Shown: piece by piece, positions 8,375 to 13,532 of the stretch
Layout of the letters: each line of letters begins with the position of its first letter
Numbering within the stretch: position 1 is the first letter of the stretch
Origin: a bacterium
GTDB taxonomy: Bacteria; Cyanobacteriota; Vampirovibrionia; Obscuribacterales; Obscuribacteraceae
Assembly (NCBI GenBank): GCA_030431355.1
Contig: JAUIJG010000108.1
Location: 1-13,532 of the forward strand
Length of the DNA stretch: 13,532 bases
Reading direction: 5' to 3'
Position numbers and translations under genes: made by a program
Notes under the pieces: generated by a model
What the model was told of the DNA's origin: nothing
Databases searched by the model: none
The model's input: the letters and a program-made list of their open reading frames with translations, nothing else

Positions 8375-11300
8375 CTAGCTTCTCGCTCTGAGGAACTTAC
8401 GCTTGTAGTTTTTCCAGTTGCCGGTCAGGTCATTTTTGGCCAACTCTTCGGCGGCGCGGCCGGGAAGGTCTATTTTCACGCTTTTTCTTCGGTCCGAAGA
8501 GTAATCATCATGGCGCAGAGTTCTGGTTTCACTGATTTCGTAACTCATAATTGATCTCCACCCGCCATCCATGTAAAGCTGTAGAGAATAAATCAGCGGT
8601 TTTCCAGCGCTTGCATCAGGGGCATGTTTTACCAATCTGGAGATAGCATCCAGCTCCTCCAGGATTTCAGGCTTATCTTCCTGGTTTGAGTCGGCAATAT
8701 CAGCTCCTATTTGTTCTCTATCGACCTGGGTTTTGACGGGGCCTTCAACTATTTTTGCTTCTGAGGCGTCCCCGGACTCTTCCTTACTTTCGTTTGTGCC
8801 TATAAGACTTGCTGCTTCCAACATCACGCTCGCCGCGTCCTGGTTGTCGACTCTGGTTTTAACGGGAGTCGATTTCTTTTTCTCCGAGGGCCGAGTACTC
8901 TGACCGCACACACAAATGGTTGTTTTGATACCGGTCATTCTGCCGCAATTATCACAGATATGGAGCTCTGCTCCTTCTTCCGGGTTAGCGTACCTAGATG
9001 CGTTCGGATCATAGGCCTTTGAGAGTCCCAGTTTTGAACGATAATCGGCAATATCTTGAGCAGAAGGGATTTTTATCTCACTTCCTCTGGTTAGTCTTGC
9101 TTTCGGTGCTCCTCTGGTATCGACAGCGGTGGAAATTTTGTTGATTTCGGCGATCAATTTCCAGAGAGAGATATCTCTTACCATCGGGTGCTTCATCGCC
9201 ACGCTCTTCAGGGAGTCACCAAGCCGCACAACGTATTTGGTCCTGTCTTCGCCAGCGGTTTTGCCCTGTGGCTTTTCGAAGCTTCCGAGAACGCTTTCAA
9301 TATTTTTGCGTCTCTCTTCGGACTTCTTGACTGAGCTCTCTAGAAGTTGATTAGTGACACTCTCAGTAGAGGCACTGGCGGTATCATCTCCCGACCAATT
9401 TTCACCGAATTTGGCGGCTAATTCCTCTTCAACCGTGGCGAACTTCTTAATACCATCGACAGTGCCTGGAGCTGAGCCCGGTTTGAGTTTTCCGGAAGCA
9501 ATTTTGCCCCTGAATTCACGCTGCTCGAAGGGTGAAGGAAGCCAGATTACAAGTCCTCTGCGTAATCTGACAACGGTCTTTCCGTTCTCTGTTGCTATCG
9601 GAATCACTTTCTTGTTGATGTCGTAGATCAAGGCTGACATCTTTATGTCTCGAAGTTGTTTTTCCGCTATGGATTCCAGCGTGTCTCCGTGTTTTACCAC
9701 GTACTTCGTCCGTTTCTTGTCTTCCTCTTTTCTCTTTTGCTCTCGCAATTCCTTTTCCTTGATCTCGCGCTCTTTCTGCTCTCTCAATTTTCGAGCTTGT
9801 AAAAGAATGAGTAATTTTCGTTTTTTTACAGCCTCTTCTTCCAATTCAAGGTCAAGCTTTTCCTGTTCCTTCTTGGCGGATTCCGACTTTTCATCCAGCT
9901 TACCCGAAAGTTCTCCAGGTCTGACTGATCCCACTATTCTGCCGGTGGTGGGGTCAAGCAATTTGCCTGTGAAAGGATCGTAGGGGAGACCGGATACAGG
10001 ATCAATGGGCTTGCCGGAGAGAATTTCGATCGGACTGACCATCACCTGGGTACCATCTGCTCTTATAGTGCTGGTAACGAATTCGGAAAATTGCGCGGCG
10101 GTGGTTGCTCTTGCAATGGCGGAGCCGGCATCTCCCACTAGAGCACCGAGAATCTCTCCTCTTACGGTAAAACTCTCTCCCCTCATCGACTGAGGCAATC
10201 TGGCCATTATATCGGATAGCATGGTGGCTGAATCGGTGCCTTTTACCAGGTTGATTTTTCCTGTTTCTATCAAGCTCGATAATTTACCACTGTTTTCTAT
10301 CAATGTTCTTAGAGCTTGTTCTTGCGGACTGCTTAGCTTCGCTACAAGGTCACCGTTAATAGTGGCAAGACCTGCTTTTCCGGTTCCGCTCTCCAGGCTT
10401 CTCTGGATCAGTTCAGATAGGCTCGCTGGCGCTTTTCCGCCGATACCGGTATCGGTGCCTGCTTTGAGCTGGAGACCCAGTTCTCTCAAGTTTTGTCCGA
10501 ATACGTTCGCGGTGGGCTGGTCTAAATTCAAGGGTCTGGCTTGCAGGGCTTTTAGTACCTGGGCTAAATCCGTCTGAGATCCAGGTTTTGCGGTTTGCGC
10601 ATCTAGAAGAGTGCGGAGGCTATTGAACCTGGCCGGATCAAGCTGGGCCAATCGCAGGTCGCCTGTCTTGCCTATGCCATGGGTCAAGTAATTCTCGAGC
10701 GCTTTTGCACCGTTTGGATCCAGTCCCTTGAGGATGTCCTGAAGCTTGACGTTTCCGGATTGCAGGTCGGCGGCTTTTAGAGAGTTTAAGCGATTGCCGA
10801 GATCCTGAAAGAACTTCTGAGTGCTTGGGCTGTTCGCGTCCAAACCAAGTTGTTTGGAGAGTATATCGAGATTGGCTTGACCTTTTCCCTGACCTCCGTC
10901 AGCCAATAGCTTCTGAAGCATTTGTCTTGATTCCGGGTTCTTCAAGAGTTCTTGCAAGGCTTCAGTCTGGCCGGACATTGCTTTTAACTCTTGTTTCGAT
11001 AGATTGGTTTGGAGACTGTCTCCCGGCTTCAACGCTTTGATTTGCTCTTGCAAGCGTTGGCTGACGCTGGCTCTGTCTCCCGGACTCACGTCCAACCCCG
11101 CTCTGCCTTCGGTAATGCGAGCCATTCTGTCTACTTGACCGGGAACCGCTTCTCCCCGCTCCTGCATGGCTCGAACCATCGCCCTCGATTCTCCCGGCTG
11201 CTCACGCATCATTCGCGTGATATCTCTTCGCGCCTCCACATTGCCCGGGTCTGCTTCAAGCTGTTTCACTCTTTGCCTGAAGTCGTTCTGGTTGAAAGGT

Positions 11301-12301
11301 CTGATCTCCGGAGTATCGCCGCCTCTTGGCCCTGTTTCAACTCTGGGAGCCGGCATATCGCCTCTGTTTCCGGGTCCTCGCACGCCTGTCTCCACCGGTG
11401 GGACTGGGCGGGTTCCGGTTCTGTCCACGACGGTTTCCGGCCTACCATCCCGGGAGGGAGGAAGGTCCAGTCTGTTTCCTGTCCTTAAAGGCGCTTCTAC
11501 CGGCGCCTCGGCCGGTCCACGATTAAATCTGGCTTGTAGCTCGGCATTGCCTCGGGGAGCTGTTTCCGCCGGAGTTTCCGGTCCAAGTCGATTCCCCGGT
11601 GTCTCCACGGGCAGTGTGTTGCCGCGACCCGGTTCGCGCACCGTTGTCGGCGGTCCTTCTCCCACCCTGGGGGCGGTCTCCACTCCGGGTTGGATGCCGT
11701 TCCGGGCTTCCACCCCTGCTCTGGCCTGCTGAATACGACTGGTGTACTCGGAGGAGCTAAGGTCCACAGGTTCGCCGGCACGATGCACCTTTGCCGGACC
11801 GACCTCGGCGGCAGATCGGTTTATCGGCTTGATCTCTTGCTGGGAGCGAAGAGCTTCTGTTCTGGTGCCGTTATTTTCGTTGCGTAATGTAGTCTGACCG
11901 TTTTCTCCCCTTTCCACTCTGAATGTCTCGCCGGTGTTGGAGGTAAACATGCGTTGATCCCTGCCGGCGCTATCTTTGCCGGAGTGCTCCCATCCGGTTA
12001 TGTCGCCGGAAGTTGTTTTAAAAGTTGTCTGTCTGGTTTCAACGGTGGCAACACCCGACGCATTTCGAACTGATTCTCTAAAATCCCGGGGATTGAGATT
12101 GCCGCTCTCAAAGGAGGTTAGACCAGCTTCCGCCCGGAATTTGGCGCTTACCGAATCAGTAACCTGACCGGTGTCCATCGGCTGCCTGGAATTTCGCAGC
12201 TGTCCTTCCGGGTTATTGAGATTCTCCGCCTGGGGCTGACCAGAGCTGTCCTTTGGTATCGGAGCGTTTTCTGAAAAATTAAATCCGCCTTCACTGACCA
12301 T
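8375..12301 (-). CDS. Large LysM protein: disordered N-terminal third, coiled coil, two LysM domains, four-Cys ribbon
   Basis: 1,308 residues from ATG 12301. An upstream TTG at 12364 would add 21 residues but lies inside a hairpin; the ATG has AAGGA 10 nt ahead. Residues about 80-150 are YD-like hairpins (TGETFRVERGENGQTTLRNE), about 205-340 Pro/Gly/Arg-rich and probably disordered, about 340-760 Leu/Gln-rich helical. Three exact 8-residue units DPVSGLPY-DPFTGKLL-DPTTGRIV start at D767. Residues 801-865 form a Lys/Glu coiled coil. LysM1 is 866-922 (YVVKHGDTLESIAEK ... GLVIWLP) and LysM2 1022-1079 (YVVRLGDSLKSVAMK ... GSEIKIP). Cysteines 1116, 1119, 1130 and 1132 form a CxxC-x10-CxC ribbon, the only cysteines in the protein. 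The last ~73 residues (YSLQLYMDGGWRSIMSYE onwards) look like a small folded domain. LysM modules bind GlcNAc-containing glycans such as peptidoglycan; no hydrolase domain is visible, so a binding or scaffolding role is inferred. No signal peptide is seen, which is odd for a wall binder. Confidence 0.93.
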   Translation of the reverse strand: MVSEGGFNFSENAPIPKDSSGQPQAENLNNPEGQLRNSRQPMDTGQVTDSVSAKFRAEAGLTSFESGNLNPRDFRESVRNASGVATVETRQTTFKTTSGDITGWEHSGKDSAGRDQRMFTSNTGETFRVERGENGQTTLRNENNGTRTEALRSQQEIKPINRSAAEVGPAKVHRAGEPVDLSSSEYTSRIQQARAGVEARNGIQPGVETAPRVGEGPPTTVREPGRGNTLPVETPGNRLGPETPAETAPRGNAELQARFNRGPAEAPVEAPLRTGNRLDLPPSRDGRPETVVDRTGTRPVPPVETGVRGPGNRGDMPAPRVETGPRGGDTPEIRPFNQNDFRQRVKQLEADPGNVEARRDITRMMREQPGESRAMVRAMQERGEAVPGQVDRMARITEGRAGLDVSPGDRASVSQRLQEQIKALKPGDSLQTNLSKQELKAMSGQTEALQELLKNPESRQMLQKLLADGGQGKGQANLDILSKQLGLDANSPSTQKFFQDLGNRLNSLKAADLQSGNVKLQDILKGLDPNGAKALENYLTHGIGKTGDLRLAQLDPARFNSLRTLLDAQTAKPGSQTDLAQVLKALQARPLNLDQPTANVFGQNLRELGLQLKAGTDTGIGGKAPASLSELIQRSLESGTGKAGLATINGDLVAKLSSPQEQALRTLIENSGKLSSLIETGKINLVKGTDSATMLSDIMARLPQSMRGESFTVRGEILGALVGDAGSAIARATTAAQFSEFVTSTIRADGTQVMVSPIEILSGKPIDPVSGLPYDPFTGKLLDPTTGRIVGSVRPGELSGKLDEKSESAKKEQEKLDLELEEEAVKKRKLLILLQARKLREQKEREIKEKELREQKRKEEDKKRTKYVVKHGDTLESIAEKQLRDIKMSALIYDINKKVIPIATENGKTVVRLRRGLVIWLPSPFEQREFRGKIASGKLKPGSAPGTVDGIKKFATVEEELAAKFGENWSGDDTASASTESVTNQLLESSVKKSEERRKNIESVLGSFEKPQGKTAGEDRTKYVVRLGDSLKSVAMKHPMVRDISLWKLIAEINKISTAVDTRGAPKARLTRGSEIKIPSAQDIADYRSKLGLSKAYDPNASRYANPEEGAELHICDNCGRMTGIKTTICVCGQSTRPSEKKKSTPVKTRVDNQDAASVMLEAASLIGTNESKEESGDASEAKIVEGPVKTQVDREQIGADIADSNQEDKPEILEELDAISRLVKHAPDASAGKPLIYSLQLYMDGGWRSIMSYEISETRTLRHDDYSSDRRKSVKIDLPGRAAEELAKNDLTGNWKNYKRKFLRARS

Positions 12302-12316
12302 AGGAACTTTTTCCTT
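12302..12316 (-). promoter_or_regulatory. Shine-Dalgarno AAGGA inside a small hairpin, LysM gene
   Basis: AAGGA (12316-12312) lies 10 nt before ATG 12301 and decides this start over the TTG at 12364. The AGGAA of the ribosome site can pair with TTCCT directly before the ATG (12311-12315 with 12302-12306, 4-nt loop). This is a weak 5-bp stem that could modulate initiation. Confidence 0.5.
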
Positions 12317-12350
12317 CGAACCTGACCTGGTGCAACTGATTTGCCCGAGC

Positions 12351-12366
12351 GCTTGCTTCCGCAAGC
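12351..12366 (-). promoter_or_regulatory. Leader hairpin GCTTGC-GGAA-GCAAGC
   Basis: A perfect 6-bp stem closed by a GNRA-type GGAA tetraloop, about 50 nt upstream of the LysM ATG and inside its predicted 5' leader. No U-run follows, so it is not an obvious terminator. It overlaps the alternative TTG start at 12364, making that start unlikely. Possible roles are mRNA stability or a protein-binding structure. Confidence 0.45.
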
Positions 12367-12454
12367 AGAAATTTCTTGAAGCTATCCTTCAGCTCTTCAC
12401 CTTATCTATATAGGCATTTATCTTCGGGTCTAAAAGTACTTTCCGATTTATTTT

Positions 12455-12467
12455 TTGTATTAGTAAG
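12455..12467 (-). promoter_or_regulatory. Shared leader motif CTTACTAATACAA (copy 2)
   Basis: The 12/13 match of the motif at 8115-8127, here 82 nt downstream of the -35 box of the LysM promoter and inside the predicted transcript. It is part of the set of blocks shared by the two minus-strand genes. Confidence 0.45.
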
Positions 12468-12520
12468 AAATTTCCGAAGGATTATCCACGCCTTTTGATA
12501 TTGAGAAAGCTGGAAACTAA

Positions 12521-12549
12521 ATAATATTGCCGTACAGAAGAGATGTCAA
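12521..12549 (-). promoter_or_regulatory. Sigma70-type promoter of the LysM gene (TTGACA-N17-TATTAT)
   Basis: On the minus strand a perfect -35 TTGACA (12549-12544) and a 5/6 -10 TATTAT (12526-12521) stand exactly 17 bp apart, the best promoter in the window. Transcription would start near 12514, giving a leader of about 213 nt before ATG 12301. A 21-bp palindrome lies 36 bp upstream of the -35, a position suited to an activator or repressor. Confidence 0.7.
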
Positions 12550-12584
12550 TAGCAGGGCGCTGCCCCGGGTGTCATACCGGCAGG

Positions 12585-12605
12585 CAGATTTAATAATTCA
12601 ATCTG
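12585..12605. promoter_or_regulatory. 21-bp palindrome between the divergent genes, candidate operator
   Basis: CAGATTtAATaATTcAATCTG has two mirrored 10-base halves that match except at one position pair, with perfect 6-bp outer arms. Its centre (12595) is 46 bp from the TTGACA of the leftward promoter and 47 bp from a TTGACA on the plus strand, so it may control both genes. It shares the 12-mer GCAGATTTAATA with the palindrome upstream of the giant gene. Confidence 0.55.
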
Positions 12606-12611
12606 TCTGAT

Positions 12612-12621
12612 TTTGCCGGGG
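12612..12621. repeat. TTTGCCGGGG, third copy of the shared block
   Basis: Identical to 8305-8314. Here it lies just beyond the 21-bp palindrome, 291 bp ahead of LysM ATG 12301 (block 8305-8314 is about 311 bp ahead of the giant gene). Confidence 0.4.
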
Positions 12622-12641
12622 CGAGTATAGAACCACCTATC

Positions 12642-12647
12642 TTGACA
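12642..12647 (+). promoter_or_regulatory. TTGACA box upstream of the rightward gene, possible -35
   Basis: A perfect -35 hexamer, 57 bp before ATG 12699. The hexamer 17 bp downstream reads AGCACA, a poor -10, so either another sigma factor or an activator is needed or the match is chance. Its mirrored distance to the central palindrome is the main reason to list it. Confidence 0.35.
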
Positions 12648-12698
12648 AGCGATTTGTTGGACAGAGCACACCCCAGCGGACTTCAACGAAATTACCAA

Positions 12699-13532
12699 AT
12701 GGACAAACCAGTACAAAAACAGCCAGAGTTCGAGTCGGAGAGCAATTCCGCGGGTAATACCCAGAGCGCTCTCAGCTTCGAAAGCATTGTTTCTGAGAGT
12801 GCAGACTCTAAGAACTCCGGCAATAACGAGAATGTCTCTGGTGTGACCGAAGTCCAGGATTCAAATCTTGACCAGGGTGGATTTGAGAGCATTCCGGCTT
12901 TGAGCTTCGCCGAAGTAGTGAACGATAGCAAAGACCTGGCTGTCGGAAACGTCATAGAATCTCCGGAAGCAGAAAAGCTTCCCCAGGTAGTAATAACTGA
13001 GAGAGCTTCCGAAGCCGCAACTGTGGAAGCCAGCGCAAAATCGACCGTCTCCGAAGTCCCGGTTCAAGCAAATGAGAACGAAGCTGCCATGGATTTACCG
13101 GTAACCAGAGAAGGTGCCGTGGTGGTGGCTGCCAGCGACAAAGTCGTGAGAGTTGCAACGGAAAATGTATTCAAAGTTGAGGAGCCTGCTGCCGCTGAAA
13201 AGGCGGAAGTTGCGCCGGAAAGAGTTGAAGTAGCCGCCAAGCCTGACGAGTCAAGAATGGAGCTTCCTCTTGCCTTGAGCGCTCTGGGAACAGAATCGGA
13301 AAACATATATGTAGAAGGAACAGTTCTTACAAACGTAGACAAGAGTCTCAAACCGTATCAACTGGCGATGATTGGCGAAAGAGTCAAGTTGGACGCTACT
13401 TTCGATCCTTCTTTGATCGAGTCCACCGTTAACTTCAACACAAACATACGTTCTCGCGATCATTTTGTTGCTGCTACCCCGGTAGTTGCAGACGGCGCAC
13501 CGAAAGAGATCCACCTTACCTCCGCCGAAACT
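12699..13532 (+). CDS. Acidic Ser/Glu/Val/Ala-rich protein of unknown function (C terminus outside window)
   Basis: The frame is open from ATG 12699 to the right edge, 278 codons without a stop. It starts MDKPVQKQPEFESESNS and contains no Cys or Trp in the visible part. Residues 1 to about 190 are low-complexity and probably disordered, with a loose two-fold repeat of SALSFESIV (about 23-31) and IPALSFAEVV (about 65-74). From about residue 191 (ELPLALSALGTESENIYVEG) the sequence is more balanced and may begin a folded domain. No signal peptide or membrane segment is seen. There is no clear Shine-Dalgarno sequence before this ATG; an in-frame TTG at 12657 is possible but has no better support. 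It is divergent from the LysM gene and shares its control region. I do not recognise the family. Confidence 0.75.
   Translation, partial: MDKPVQKQPEFESESNSAGNTQSALSFESIVSESADSKNSGNNENVSGVTEVQDSNLDQGGFESIPALSFAEVVNDSKDLAVGNVIESPEAEKLPQVVITERASEAATVEASAKSTVSEVPVQANENEAAMDLPVTREGAVVVAASDKVVRVATENVFKVEEPAAAEKAEVAPERVEVAAKPDESRMELPLALSALGTESENIYVEGTVLTNVDKSLKPYQLAMIGERVKLDATFDPSLIESTVNFNTNIRSRDHFVAATPVVADGAPKEIHLTSAET

Larger units (their letters stand above)
12367..12698. other. Divergent intergenic region
   Basis: About 330 bp without a credible gene. They hold the LysM promoter, the central palindrome, the shared blocks and a possible rightward -35 listed separately. A short GC-rich inverted repeat, GGGC-GCT-GCCC (12555-12565), lies between the palindrome and the LysM -35. 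Confidence 0.5.

Noticed and set aside
11166..11732. Plus-strand frame of 188 codons rich in Pro, Ser and Gly
   Set aside because: It lies entirely opposite the Pro/Gly/Arg-rich part of the LysM gene; a GC-rich low-complexity strand easily leaves the other strand open.
12302..12364. TTG start at 12364 for the LysM protein (21 extra residues)
   Set aside because: The TTG is inside a stable hairpin, the extension would add a lone cysteine, and ATG 12301 has an AAGGA ribosome site.
12626..12631. TATAGA as a -10 box for the rightward gene
   Set aside because: No acceptable -35 at 16-18 bp upstream; the TTGACA at 12642 lies downstream of it, not upstream.
12692..13514. Several minus-strand frames of 68-95 codons at the right end
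   Set aside because: They are opposite the continuous 278-codon plus-strand frame, which has the more protein-like composition.

Overview
The window holds parts of three protein genes and two regulatory intergenic regions. No RNA gene, CRISPR array, transposase or metabolic enzyme is visible. All three genes encode large, low-complexity, repeat-rich proteins without a recognisable signal peptide or membrane segment. Base composition is near 50% GC. The style (a giant degenerate YD-repeat protein beside a LysM protein with a long charged coiled coil and two widely spaced LysM domains) resembles what I associate with Obscuribacterales-type Vampirovibrionia (Melainabacteria, Cyanobacteriota). 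That placement is a tentative impression, not a demonstrated result.

Layout. (1) 7994 down to 1, minus strand: one giant gene entering from its N terminus and running off the left edge, at least about 2,660 codons. It begins with an acidic/polar N-terminal region, then about 1,780 residues of degenerate YD/Rhs-like beta-hairpin repeats ending in four clearer tandem units. A Pro-rich linker, a coiled coil of about 200 residues and a repeat made of 11-residue units follow. A +1 frameshift near 7465 separates the first ~178 codons from the rest. (2) 7995-8374: intergenic region with palindromes, direct repeats and a TTGACA box. (3) 12301 down to 8375, minus strand: a 1,308-residue protein with a Pro/Gly/Arg-rich N-terminal third, a helical middle, a charged coiled coil, two LysM domains and a four-cysteine ribbon. 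(4) 12302-12698: divergent intergenic region with a good sigma70-type promoter for the LysM gene, a long 5' leader with hairpins, and a 21-bp palindrome placed symmetrically between two TTGACA boxes. (5) 12699 to the right edge, plus strand: start of an acidic Ser/Glu/Val/Ala-rich protein of unknown function.

How the genes may work together. The two minus-strand genes share an upstream arrangement: four short sequence blocks in the same order, including a 12-mer, a 10-mer and a 12/13 match. This suggests co-regulation or an ancient duplication of the control region. LysM domains bind glycan chains with N-acetylglucosamine, and YD-repeat proteins are usually surface, adhesion or toxin-delivery scaffolds, so a wall-associated or envelope assembly is a reasonable guess. 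Without visible export signals and without the C terminus of the giant protein, the location and function stay open.
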